NCBI GenBank assembly: GCA_963575645.1
Contig: OY754470.1
Span: 12,160,501-12,224,500 of the forward strand
Source of the DNA: Xanthostigma xanthostigma
Lineage: Eukaryota; Arthropoda; Insecta; Raphidioptera; Raphidiidae
DNA: 64,000 nt
Direction of reading: 5' to 3'
Made by a program: the position numbers and the translations under genes. Position 1 is the stretch's first letter. Every line of letters begins with the position of its first letter. The notes beneath the pieces are model-generated. The model ran no database searches and was not told the origin of the DNA. It saw nothing but the letters and a program-made list of their open reading frames with translations. Below are positions 32,166-42,565 of this stretch, piece by piece.

Positions 32166-32854
32166 ATATTTATATTCATATAGTCAGCATGGGATAATTT
32201 ATTCTGGAATATTTAGATTTTCAAAAAATTTTATTAGAGAATATATGATTTTATTTTTACATTGATTACCCTTAAATATTTTATTTATTAAAAGTGATTT
32301 ATTTATATTATTATATTTAAATAGTTTCAGACCATATATGACAAAAATTGTCAATATATGGTCTAAAAAAAATTGGTCGACAATTTTATTTATTTGAATA
32401 TGCCATTATTTGCAAGCATATCAAGAATTTTAAATAATAATATAGAAGAATTAATTAATTGTAGATTACAGACGCTCAACAGCTGAACATCAGCGTCTAA
32501 GATAATAATGGAGATATAAGATAAGACAATGTTTCTGTTAAAACCGTCATTAAAGGGGGTTTAAAGGTTAGTATTCAATATATTTCAAGCATACAGTAAT
32601 ATTACGCTATTATAAAATTGAAACTTGAATTTATTCAGTTCCTCTTAATTTAATCGTTTATGCTTGCTTTGACTCTTATGTATATTCCATATTTTAAAGC
32701 GTTGAAATGAAATTGAAGTGCCACTTGAAATAATCTCCAGAAATTAATTTTATGTCTCAAGTGTAAAACTCTGCTTTAGACGTGTGATTTTATTTTTAGT
32801 AGATATATTCGCCATATTGCACACACACTATTGACGTCGATCGGATGTTGAGAC
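32166..32854. other. AT-rich spacer with a hairpin
   Basis: Hairpin at 32329-32366 (AGACCATATATGACAAAAAT versus its complement). 32462-32485 (GACGCTCAACAGCTGAACAT) shares its core, inverted, with 50001-50020. Nothing else is recognised. Confidence 0.4.
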
Positions 32855-33402
32855 TAGTAATGTGCCGGATATCCGTATCCGTATCCGCGGATATCCGAGG
32901 GAGAAAAAAGATCCGTATCCGTATCCGTTAGTTTTTGGCGGATCTTTTACGGATCTTTTACCTTATTAATTTTCAATTCATGTATGAAATTTTATATATA
33001 GGTATAGGTGATTAGGTAATAATGAAAACCTGTTAATTTCCATTCAGATTATTTTTTATTTTTTTAAATCGTATTTGGCACCTTTATATTGCAAACATTT
33101 ATCGTAGTGAGTACCATACTAATAGTACATAACTGAAAGGTACTAAATCAACTATCTTTATAATGAGATATTGCACATCGATCTTTGGAAAGAGACAATC
33201 TGTTATGAGGGTTAACTTTTAAAGAGGTCAATAACTTTCCCATAACGGATAATCTCTTTCCAAAGGTCGATGTGCAATATTTACCGCCGCGTACTCTAAG
33301 AAAGTTAAGATCCGTATTCGTATCCGCGGATCTTGAAACCAAAAATCCGTATTCAGATCCGTATCCGCGGATATACATTTTTAACGATCCGGCACATCAC
33401 TA
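32855..33402. mobile_element. hAT-type MITE (GTGCCGGATATCCG family), copy 1
   Basis: Ends TAGTAATGTGCCGGAT and, on the complementary strand, TAGTGATGTGCCGGAT. Perfect 8-bp duplication GTTGAGAC at 32847-32854 and 33403-33410. The subterminal regions consist of ATCCGTATCCGCGGAT repeats on both sides. The centre holds a diverged inverted repeat (ATTGCACATCGATCTTTGGA). Full-length relative of 42566-43120, in opposite orientation. No transposase. Confidence 0.9.
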
Positions 33403-33410
33403 GTTGAGAC

Positions 33411-34118
33411 CTAGAGATTACAACCCCCCCCCGTTTTTGAGGATGCTGAACACGGTGGTGATATTGAAATGTCTCTTTGGTGTTGCGTAACCCTCCAAAA
33501 CAGCCAAAAATTACCCCCGAACGGGGTTAAACGCTCAATACGTTATTCTCTTTCTGAAAAAAATGTTTTTTCCCTTTTTGAGGATGCTGAGCACGGTGGT
33601 GGTGTTAAACATTGCCACCGACTCTCACCAACCCAACAGAAGTACCACACTTGTCGACACACTTACCTGTGAGCAGCCTAGAAGGACACTTCTTCCGCTA
33701 CACATCGCCTTTGATAATGTCTACCGCAGTTGTAGACGAAACGTCAGGTAAAAATACCAATGGACCACGGCATACAAGCCCGGAAGCCAAGAAGATAAGG
33801 ACGTAAGTAGTCTATGTTTCTCTCTAAGAGTCTCACGTTAATTTTTGTAGAATGTAATTCTCTACAAGTTCTCTTAATAACTCATGAACGGTGCATAAAT
33901 GAAAACTTATTAAATTCCTTTTGTCTTACCAAGATGGCGGCCAAATGAGTCGCAAAAAATCACCTACTACCCAAACACACGAGTGATCTTCTGCTCGCTC
34001 TTTAGGCTGCACTAAAGCTCTAGCCTTTCTAAACTTGAGATATTGCGCGCTGACAGAATAGAGAATAGAGATAGGCCTTTGATGTCGACTGTATAATATA
34101 CAATCCTATTTACTTTCG
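33411..34118. repeat. Probable old repeat, internal duplication
   Basis: TTTTTGAGGATGCTGAACACG at 33434 recurs as TTTTTGAGGATGCTGAGCACG at 33577, a 143-bp spaced duplication. 33650-33810 (CACATCGCCTTTGATAATGT, GACGAAACGTCAGGTAAAAA) looks like part of a dispersed repeat. Three overlapping plus frames are open here and none has a recognised motif. Confidence 0.35.
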
Positions 34119-34606
34119 TTTAGCGGCGTTGTACACTTTTTTTGTAATGGGTAAAAAATGTTAAACTCGCGTCAGGAAAAGTAAGGACTGGGTGAGACTC
34201 AAGTGATAGTAATTGCCAGATACTTTTTATACGACGTTAGACATCTAGCGTTGAAATATCGTACATAAAAATGCAATCTATGATACAAACCATTTTATTT
34301 ACAAAACTTCTTTAGCGGCGTTGTACACTTTTTTGTAATGGGTAAAAAATGTTAAACTCGCGTCAGGCCAGTAAGAACTGGGTGAGACTCTCTAAGTGAT
34401 AGTAATTGCCAGATACTTTTTATACAACGTTAGACATTTAGCGTTGAAATATCGTACATAAAAATGCAATCTAAGATACAAACCATTTTATTTACAAGTG
34501 TTGCCAATAAATAAACCATGCTTCTAAATTCAAAAAATTAAGACGTTAATATTCAAGTTTTCAGTTCTGCCGGCACTCCCGGAGTGCAACCCGTCTTTTT
34601 TTTTCA
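34119..34606 (-). repeat. Three-copy family 'GACGGGTTGCACTCC', copy 1
   Basis: Contains a tandem duplication of about 190 bp (34121-34311 and 34312-34500), each unit with TAGCGGCGTTGTACACTTTT, TTAAACTCGCGTCAGG and TAGCGTTGAAATATCGTACA. It ends (minus orientation start) at GACGGGTTGCACTCCGGGAG near 34600. Related copies at 48669-49008 and 52770-53085 are in the opposite orientation. Probably a DNA element; no target duplication was established. Confidence 0.65.
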
Positions 34607-34928
34607 ACTCTAATTGTGACAGGATACTATTGCATATTTTCAATTTTTTTTGTTTTTTGGAAATTATATTTTCATGAAAATCAATTAAATATTCACGTTT
34701 TCTGTTCACTAATTATAAATTATTTATTTTAATTCCTGAGAACAAAGATATATTTTCCATTTTTTATTTATTTAGAGTTTCATTTTTCCGTTTACATTTC
34801 TTCTTATTACAATTTAAAATGTTTACAATTTTTTTGTTTAAATTATGTTTTACAAATGCATATTTTTTATTCGTTATAAGTCATATATAAACGACAAAGT
34901 TTTAAAATGCTTGATTTATTTTTACCCA
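34607..34928. other. AT-rich spacer 3' of the acidic frame
   Basis: Nothing recognised. If the frame at 34929-35483 is transcribed, AATAAA-like signals in minus orientation (TTTATT at about 34916) could serve as its poly(A) site. Confidence 0.3.
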
Positions 34929-35483
34929 TTACGTAAATTTCCATTGTGCAAACCTTTTTCTATTTTTCTTTAAATTGCTATTTAGCGAAGGATTGGTTTG
35001 GTCTTCACTTATCGTGACTAATGACGGCATACTTGTATCCGATGGAATCGAGAAAGCTGAATACGCGACGTCATTTGATACACTTTCCGAGTCAGAGTCG
35101 ATACCGTCATAATCTTGTTGAATTATCTCCACCATGCGCAATCCTTCGGCAGGCGCCACATGTAAACTCACGTCATCCTCAGATAATTCAGGAATATGTC
35201 TCAGCAGTATATCCATTTTTGAAAAGGATAAATTTGAACTGTCAGAATCACTACTCCCTGCTTCATCATCGGCATCTTCTGCTGATTCGATTTTCTGATC
35301 ACTTTTTGTGAAAATCTGTTTATCATCCACTTTATTATACAATTGACGCAAATTTAAGCTTGAATCGGAGCTTAGATCATCTTCTTCGTCTGAAACCTGT
35401 CTTTGAATTTTTTGTTTTAATTTCTTCCGTTTTCCTCTTTTTGAAGTTTCATGCTCCGAATCCGTTTTGTTAGGATCCGTCAT
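34929..35483 (-). CDS. Unidentified 184-residue acidic, lysine/serine-rich protein
   Basis: An intact minus-strand frame of 184 codons from ATG (35483) to TAA (34929), among the longest in the window. Residues about 14-26 are strongly basic (SKRGKRKKLKQK), like a nuclear localisation signal. They are followed by acidic, serine-rich stretches at about 34-41 (DEEDDLSS), 69-84 (AEDADDEAGSSDSDSS) and about 130 (DSDSES), then a basic tail (LKKNRKRFAQWKF). There is no signal peptide or membrane segment. Nothing in it identifies a family. Basic-then-acidic N-termini are known in piggyBac-type transposases and in many nuclear proteins, so it may be the first exon of a lost transposon or a host gene fragment. 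A copy of a repeat family lies about 320 bp downstream. Confidence 0.45.
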   Translation of the reverse strand: MTDPNKTDSEHETSKRGKRKKLKQKIQRQVSDEEDDLSSDSSLNLRQLYNKVDDKQIFTKSDQKIESAEDADDEAGSSDSDSSNLSFSKMDILLRHIPELSEDDVSLHVAPAEGLRMVEIIQQDYDGIDSDSESVSNDVAYSAFSIPSDTSMPSLVTISEDQTNPSLNSNLKKNRKRFAQWKFT

Positions 35484-35691
35484 CGATTTTGTACTTTTTA
35501 GAATTTTTTTATTATGCCAAAACTATTTCTAATTTGGCATTTTTATACTCCAAAATATTTGTAAGTTTTTAATTTTTATATATTTTTAGTGAAACATTTT
35601 TATGAATAGGTATTGTGAGAACTATTTTGTTTTGAGTTTAAAAATGTCAAATGTTCAATTTTTTCATTACTTTTTTTGATATCGATAGAAA

Positions 35692-35915
35692 CCATAGAGA
35701 TATTAGAGTAGAGTACGCAAGTGAGCCGTGAAAGTGTCTGCAATTCTGACAGAGAACAGTTCCTTATCTCTATGATAACTAATGATACAAAACAATGCTG
35801 ATTTGAGTAAACAAATATCTGGTTTTCTGGATGCTGCAGCGTTCTCTCTCTCAACTGGGGACACTTTCACTTATGGCAAGCATACGAACTGGCGTACTCT
35901 AGTATCATCTCTATG
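35692..35915. mobile_element. MITE with CATAGAGAT ends
   Basis: Left end CATAGAGATATTAGAGTAGA with GTACGC, and on the complementary strand at right CATAGAGATGATACTAGAGT with ACGC. Beyond these, GAAAGTGTC is also shared by both inverted halves. 224 bp, no coding capacity. Target duplication not determined. Confidence 0.55.
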
Positions 35916-35968
35916 ATACAAACATAATTATTTTAAATCTTTGATTAACGTCTGATTAGAACTCTTCA

Positions 35969-36152
35969 ATAAATAAATTTATCGACCATTTTTTCAGACA
36001 ATATATTAACAAAAAAATATATAATTTATTAATACATTCGATCCGGATTTCTGAAGAAGATTCAAATCCGGATCGAAACGTTAAAGTATTAATTATATAT
36101 TTTTTTGTTAATATATTATTGTCTGAAAAATTGGTCGATAATTTTATTTATT
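35969..36152. repeat. Foldback element with inner hairpin
   Basis: Arms (about 35969-36033 and 36085-36152) share TTTTTCAGACAATATATTAA and ATAAATTTATCGACCA-type sequence in inverted orientation. The loop itself has inverted ATCCGGATTT / AAATCCGGAT. A further fragment of the arm lies at 32366-32400. Confidence 0.7.
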
Positions 36153-36299
36153 GAATAATTATTTCAGTGTTCAATATACTAAAAAGTGGGTTGTTTGGCT
36201 TGATCTTCACCTATCGCGGATTCTAATGAAATTTAAATTTGGATAATAAAACTTCAACCAAAATGCTAAAATAATGTTCTCTGACAAATAACATGAACC

Positions 36300-36364
36300 A
36301 TTTAAAATGTCTGACACCTCGAATATGTCGGCTCGACATATTCGAGGTGTCAGACATTTTAAAT
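36300..36364. repeat. Perfect 31-bp-arm palindrome
   Basis: Arms 36300-36330 and 36334-36364 are exact complements (they begin ATTTAAAATGTCTGACACCT), separated by 3 bp. No mismatch in 31 pairs. No coding capacity. Confidence 0.92.
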
Positions 36365-37910
36365 ATAGGGAATGCTAGGTCCATTTATATACTATTGCGT
36401 CTTTGGCTATTCACAAGCCTTTTTTTCTATTTGACCTACTAAAACATTTATATAAAAAGATTAAAATTGTTTTATATTAATTTTGAATTTAATGTTGTTA
36501 TTGTGGATATTACTATTTTGTACATGAGAATATAAACCGTTTTTTTATAACTTCCTATACTTAATTCCATAAAATCAACAACAATAAAGAAATTTGCCAT
36601 TGCAATGACTCGAACGACATCCATATAACTCCTAGAGACTATGACAGGAGAACATATCCCAACTGGGATTCTGATGACACACGTTTCAACACTTTTATTG
36701 GATCTCTTTATGGCCTCATCACCCCCGAGACTCCGAAGAACATAATATAATACCAAACTTTTGCACTGCACAGGGTTGACGATCTTGCTTTTTATTGATA
36801 AATCGATTTTTAAAAGTAAGAACTCAATTCCAGATTTTTAAACGTCTGTCTATTCGAATCAGCATTAATAAAAAAACGATCAGACCATTTTTTTATTTAA
36901 TACGAGCATTTTCGCTAATAAGTGAAAAACTATATCCAACCTAGAATTTAAAAAAATGCCTTAGAATGAATAGGTAGCAAGAGCACCGAATGAATGCCGT
37001 GCCAGACCTTCATCCTTCATTTTTAGCCCTTCAAAAATAAACAAAAAATGTTTTTGTGGATTAAATTCTTAAATTTGATGCCTTAGATGTTTGCATATGT
37101 AGTTCCTGAGCAATTCGACTCTGAATATATTATGACATGCAGACCATAAGCGTAACACCGATTTTATTCTGGGGGGGGGGGGGATTTTCAACTCTACCTA
37201 CCATTACCAGCTGCCATTTACACGTAATTTGAAAACTGTTAAAAGCGAAATCGACCAACACGACTTTCTGGAGTTTCACGACAAAGAAAATATGTAGATT
37301 ATTGTAGATTTATCTTGTTATTTGTACGCGAACAATTCATATTCTAGGATGGCCCCACCTCTTGCTACGCCAATGATGCAGACAGACAACGAAGTGTCAC
37401 CAGAAGGGTTCCGTTTTGGTACGAAATCCCAAAAATACTGACACGTCACACGGGCAACATATTTGAAGGTTGTGGCTCTCTCTCTTGGGAACATCAGGTG
37501 TCATTGTTGTCAAAATACTTATTCTAAACTTAAATTTACATTTCGATTTAAATATACTTTGTGTAAAATTAAATCTTGTGAATTTACTGCAATTATGTCG
37601 ATGTTAATATTATTGTGATTATGTCTACCGCTGGTCTAAATCAAACAAATCCAAAACTTTAATATGTTCAAAATTGTTGCATTATATTAATATTTGTAAT
37701 TCGAAATTCTCTGAACGCATTCATCTGTATTTAAAATATAAAAGTTTCATGTTGATTTATTTGTCAGTTTATTATTAAGACTTGTTAAGTTTCTGGTCAT
37801 TGGACCTATTAATTATTATATAATTTGTCTGTACCAATATTTTGATGGGCCAGAGTAGAAATCAGTTATTGCTGTAGGTACATACTCTGTACCTAAATAA
37901 AGAAAAAAAA
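36365..37910. other. AT-rich intergenic DNA
   Basis: Includes a G13 homopolymer at 37171-37183 and a possible 3' end at 37780-37900 (AGTAGAAATCAGTTATTGCT, then AATAAAG and a run of A), which could be the poly(A) tail of an unidentified retro-element. The 99-codon minus frame at 36472-36771 has no recognised motif. Confidence 0.4.
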
Positions 37911-37914
37911 ATAT

Positions 37915-38400
37915 TTCAACAAAACTCGCAAAACTGTTCTTTGTCGGCGGTTAAAATATTTATTTACAAAAGGAAACGTTAACAAAAACAAACTAAAAGT
38001 ACTTCTATATTATAATAATGCAAAAATGAAATAATAAAATAAATAACGGAAAACAATAATAATAATAACACTAAACTGCTATGAATACGAAATATTTATA
38101 TCACACAGATGTTTATTTATATTGTAACTATATAATTAATTAGTTATGTCATAGGTACACTATTCATTGTCACTTACACTGACTTCGGACTGACTGCCTG
38201 ACTCGCTACGCGTTGTTTATATAAGTTCTTCAGCCGCGTTCTGGAATATTCTTCGGCATTCTTCTATGCGATCCCCATGGCAATGAGTGAAACAATACGC
38301 GCATTGTTGTCATTGCGGTACCGACAACAATGAAATTATTATTGTCTACGCGGCTCTGACTACAATGCAATTCCGCCGCCTCCAGTGGCGTCACGTTACA
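37915..38400 (-). mobile_element. Solo LTR of a Gypsy-type element, ATAT-flanked
   Basis: Read on the minus strand it begins TGTAACGTGACGCC and ends AGTTTTGTTGAA. It is flanked by the 4-bp duplication ATAT (37911-37914 and 38401-38404). A TATATAAA box lies at about 38215-38223, followed 30-40 bp downstream by CAGTCAGTCCG, then AATAAA motifs and a U5-like end shared with 45020-45077. 486 bp. ATAT duplications are known for insect Gypsy-group elements such as 17.6 and 297. No internal retroviral genes adjoin, so it is a solo LTR. Confidence 0.75.
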
Positions 38401-38404
38401 ATAT

Positions 38405-39179
38405 TATCAGTTTTAAAACTTCGAAAGAAACGAAATAAGAGACAGACACCTGATAACCCGTTGATATTTTTAATATCAGTGTTGATTAGAACTCTACACG
38501 TTAATCTTCATCGAACTATGTCTTTATGATTGGTAAAATGATGTACAGCCCTGTTCTGTGTAAGCTAAGTCGTTACCAAACAGTTAATTATGATTAATGC
38601 TCGTTCTTGTCGGCTGATATTGGACTTTATATTATCATAAAGACGTATTAACGTCGCGGCGCACACTATGACGCTCTCCGACGCTCAGAATCTACGCGTT
38701 TTTCCAATGCGCTTCTCAACTCACCCTCCCTATTTCCATTTGAGTGTATCGTAAACATTCAGGTGGCGCACTAAAAAAATTCAACACATTTTTTTTATTC
38801 AAAATTTCAAAATACAGTAGATTCTAATAGTCAATATCATTTTTATTCCTGCAGGAAAAAAATTATAACGTTCGAACGTATAAAATACTGTTAAGACCTT
38901 GAAACTAAGAGATGAGTTGAAAATTTTGATTTCGGTTTTTAAATCTCTTACAAAATAACTGCAAGTTAATAAATCGTTACAAGTTTGAAAGAAATATTGC
39001 CAGTATTGAGTAGATATTATCAAAATATAAAGCACTTTTTGAAAGCAAAATCTCTGAAAAATTGTTACTGACGAAAAGTGTTATTATTAAATCGTGTCGT
39101 ACGTAAACTGATTGTTTTATGTTCTGTATACAGTACGAATATAAATTTTTTTTTATATTTTCCTCCTACTTATGTCCAT
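38405..39179. other. AT-rich intergenic DNA, nothing recognised
   Basis: A GC-richer patch at 38655-38740 (CGTCGCGGCGCACACTATGA) is unidentified. No gene. Confidence 0.4.
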
Positions 39180-39770
39180 ATTCACCGAACGTAAGTAGTT
39201 ATTTATTGGGTTCATTTATTCTTCAGATAGTTATTCCTCCGAATAAATAGCATTAATTCAATTTACCAACCATAATACTGCAGGTATAAATCTATTCTGT
39301 CTTACTTCGAGGGTACAAATATTTATTCGCCTAATAAAATAATAAAGGCCGCCACATAGATCATAATACCTAATCTATAAAAGTTGAGTATTACATCTAC
39401 AGTTTACTCTTGTGAATTTATTTATGTGTTGTTTATAAATCTTTTCTGAAGTGTAGTTGTATAACATTAAAGTTAGTGGAAGTTTTGTGTCCAATCGGGT
39501 TAAAGGAGAAAACATTATCATTTTGTGAAACTTTTTTACGTTTACACTAACGCCATCGGTCGGATTTTTGGGTGAACGTCAAAATATTCAACAAAAAGAG
39601 CAATATTAATAAATATAAATATTTATTTTTAACGAACTTTTCTACCTGTTATTTTGCTTGCTGAATTGAAAGTAAATTTTCTCCTAACGAATAAATTTGT
39701 TCCAAGATTAGCAACTCCTATCTTTAATAGTGTTCGATGAATATGGGCATGGGTGAAATAAATAATATCT
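39180..39770 (+). repeat. Dispersed repeat family R-560, copy B
   Basis: Full-length relative of 61190-61590 plus 62479-62640. Shared segments include CTCCGAATAAATAGC, GGCCGCCACATAGATCATAA, TAAAGTTAGTGGAAGTTTTG, ATCGGTCGGATTTTTGGGTG and AATTGAAAGTAAATTTT. No target duplication identified; no coding capacity. Confidence 0.75.
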
Positions 39771-40092
39771 AACATCTCTCGCAGTAGTACTTCAAACGGA
39801 TGATGATTTCCAATGGAACATAATTAAAAATTAAATTTAGAAAACGGTATAAAATTATGTGTTTAAAACCTTTGTTTATACAGTTGTATTTATTGTTATG
39901 AAAGTAGAGTAATGCGTTTTGTCCCAACAATTATTAGCACACTCTACAAACTAGGATATTGGCATTAGTGTTGCTATATACGGAAAATATATGAGGAGCT
40001 TGGCTCAGATTGTATTCGGAACATAGGAGAAGAGGCAATCCGCCTTGGTGGTGCTATTAGTTTCGACTATTTTATGAATCTAAATGAATAAT
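39771..40092. other. AT-rich spacer
   Basis: 39960-40090 (GCTTGGCTCAGATTGTATTC, GAAGAGGCAATCCGCCTTGG) is unidentified. Confidence 0.35.
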
Positions 40093-40472
40093 TAGATAGA
40101 TAGATAGATAAAGATCGTTATTTTGTTGGTACAAATGTACATAAATAGCGTCAACACAAAACAATTAATTATAAAAAGTCGTCCAATCTGTAGTGAGCCT
40201 TTGTTAATAAATATTTTTTTAATTCTTCCTAAGCTTTTGTTTGGAATTTGGATCAGTTATTTCAGTAGGTATCTTATTGTGTATTCTTATCATAGCGTTG
40301 CGGACACCTTTATGAGTCACTGCTAATGTACAGTTAGTAGTTTTTAAATTATTTTTATTTCTTGTGGTATATTCATGTTTATTATGATTTTCATTAAACA
40401 AAGATGGATAGTTTTGTACAAAATTTGCACAATTTAGAATACAAAGATCTACTAGTGTTAGTATGTTATAAT
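40093..40472 (-). pseudogene. CR1/Jockey-type retrotransposon tail
   Basis: On the minus strand: NILTLVDLCILNCANFVQNY, HEYTTRNKNNL, then HKGVRNAMIRIHNKIPTEI, i.e. the C-terminal region of a CR1/Jockey-group polyprotein, ending near 40219. The 3' end is (TATC)n, seen as GATAGATAGATAGATA on the plus strand at 40093-40109. Upstream it is interrupted by the hAT at 40473. The sequence beyond that hAT (CPLSTND in the same frame, about 41136-41160) may be its continuation. Confidence 0.7.
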
Positions 40473-41127
40473 TAGAGAATACAATCCCAGCCGTTTTCTG
40501 GCCCAGAAAATCCCGAAAATCTTACTTGGCTAATCTCGGGATTTTCGGGATTCCAAAAAACAGATCTAGTTTGCATTCCGTAATCCGTAATGTAAGAATA
40601 TGAAATCTCCAGATCCTGAAGTACAAGTACTTACAAAATGAATCGAGGATGGCAAATAGTATTAGACCTGAAATAAGCTTGTTCGAAAATGGAAGAGTTC
40701 GTGGATATCACTTAGAAACAGCATACTATAAGTATCTATTGTCTATTCCTTCAACGAGCGTAAAACCTGAGCGAGCGTTTTCAGCTGCTGCTATGTTAGC
40801 AATAAACTACGAAGCAGGCTTGGAAGTCAAACATTGGATGTTTTGATATTTCTGCGATTAGTTTTTTTGTGTTGTCTTTTTGATTTCTTGCAAAAGTAAA
40901 GTTTTTTTTTTGTTTTGTCTATTTTCTTTTTTTACTATATTGTGATTTGTGATGTGCAACGATTTTAAAAACATTTTTTAAGAAATAACTCAAGTTTTTT
41001 TTTTTTCATTTTAGCCTATTTAGAAACCCCATAGTCTAATCCCGGGATAGCCCCGGGATCCCGGGATTACGCATCAAAAATCCCGTAATCCCGGGATTGA
41101 AAAACATTATCGGGATTGTATTCTCTA
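40473..41127 (+). mobile_element. hAT element with transposase remnant, perfect TSD
   Basis: Inverted ends TAGAGAATACAATCCC at both sides and repeated CCCGGGATT motifs. Perfect 8-bp duplication GTTATAAT at 40465-40472 and 41128-41135. 655 bp with the end of a hAT transposase gene inside (40649-40846), so it is an internal-deletion derivative of an autonomous copy. Confidence 0.9.
40649..40846 (+). pseudogene. hAT transposase C-terminal (dimerisation) remnant
   Basis: The frame includes ISLFENGRVRGY and YLLSIPSTSVKPERAFSAAA. This matches the hAT C-terminal dimerisation motif, in which a short helix is followed by (I)P.TSV..ER.FS.A. The RNase H-like catalytic domain is absent. The frame ends in a stop after VKHWMF, well short of the usual downstream helix. 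Confidence 0.8.
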
Positions 41128-41135
41128 GTTATAAT

Positions 41136-41613
41136 CATTGGTGGAAAGTGGACACATTTCTGGTATCGTACCTACAGAGCAGCGAAAATTACGAGTACGT
41201 TCTGAGTAATGAAAGTCAGTCAGCGACACAAGAACGGTAAAGATCTGTTAACTGTATATTACCACGTAGTTGTGTAAGTTCGTAATTTTCAAATGGGTCG
41301 AGGAAAGAAAAGAAAATGTTGTTGGTTCGTAAAAGGAACGGTAAATGGATAGTGGAGTTTATATACACTGTTATTTGCTAATAAAACTTGATGATCTGAA
41401 AGTTACAGCATGTGTTTTATACATACTTGCATATACCTACATTGAATGTTTCAAAAAAATTTTCAAAGAAAAAAAAAACGCAAAAGACTCGTCTCGGATC
41501 ATTCGTACGACACTTAAATGAAAAAGCATGCTGCTATCTTGCTGCCTTGTCACTCCAAAGCGGCTGGAGACTGCACCGATAATGATAAAACTCGGTATAG
41601 TATCAATCCTCAA
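41136..41613. other. AT-rich intergenic DNA
   Basis: The first bases may continue the interrupted retrotransposon fragment on the minus strand. Nothing else is recognised. Confidence 0.35.
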
Positions 41614-41820
41614 AATGTAAACTTGAAGTTCGTGAGTGCAATAAGAATAAAATTAATAGAACGAACTCTTTGACTATGGAAAATTAAATCATTATTTCTA
41701 AAATATTAATTACTTTGTGTCGTCGACCGATGAGTTCGTTCTATTAATTTTATTCTTGCTACACCCTCGAAACACGATATTAGTTATTTTTGTTGCACAC
41801 ACGAACTTCAAGTTTACATT
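41614..41820. repeat. Foldback element
   Basis: Inverted AATGTAAACTTGAAGTTCGT (41614) and its complement ending 41820. A second inverted pair lies inside (AAGAATAAAATTAATAGAAC and AGTTCGTTCTATTAATTTTA). Confidence 0.65.
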
Positions 41821-42353
41821 GCAAATGATTTTTTTTTGAGGATATCACTCATTTTTGTTTTAATGGTATAATATAGAGTTAATATTAGTTAATCATAAAA
41901 ATCGAGCCTAAGATGAGAGAATGTCACAAGGAATTGGAAAAATACAGGTTGCCTACTTTTTCCGCAGCTCACGACCGCCACTGGAATCAGCCGAAAGTTC
42001 TGGAAGTATCAGGAAACGAGGCTGGAGAGACATAAGGCAGCGCGAACAGTGCACCAGTGTAACCGAGTACAGTGGTAACAGTGCGAGATATACCATTGAT
42101 TCTATACATAAATATAGATCATTTACATAAACATACCTTGTAAATAGTTGTATTTTTGAATTTATTTGTTGAACAGTGCAGACAGTGTAACAGTGCGAGA
42201 TATACTATTAATTCTATACATAAATATAGATCATATCCATATAAAAATACCTTGTAAATAGTTGTGTTCTGTGTATTTTGAATTAATTTGTTTTGTTAAC
42301 ATTGCTAATAAATATTTTTACCAACAAAGAGCATTGTTGCCAATTTTGTTACA
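41821..42353 (+). repeat. LTR-like 3' end with internal duplication
   Basis: Ends CAATTTTGTTACA followed by ATAT, the same terminal configuration as the solo LTRs at 37915 and 44409. A duplication of about 110 bp (42070-42165 and 42190-42280) repeats AACAGTGCGAGATATAC, CATAAATATAGATCAT and ACCTTGTAAATAGTTGT. The 5' end of the LTR was not found, so this is a partial or rearranged LTR. Confidence 0.45.
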
Positions 42354-42468
42354 ATATTAGCAATGATATTATTTTTTTTACTCACACATTTATTTATCAG
42401 CGACGATACATAATTTTGAAATGCAAATTTTTATTAAGTGTGACTGGTAATTGCTCTGGAATTAATAT

Positions 42469-42557
42469 TGTAACAAAACTGGCAAAACTGCTCTTTGTTG
42501 GTGAAAATATTTATTTCACTGTACTTACTATCCGTAGGGCGTAGACAATCGATCTTA
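42469..42557 (-). repeat. LTR-like terminus, opposite orientation
   Basis: After ATAT (42465-42468) the plus strand reads TGTAACAAAACTGGCAAAAC then GAAAATATTTATTTCAC, the complement of the solo-LTR 3' end. Only the terminal 90 or so bp before the hAT insertion are clear; the remainder may continue past 43120. Confidence 0.45.
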
Positions 42558-42565
42558 GACACAAT

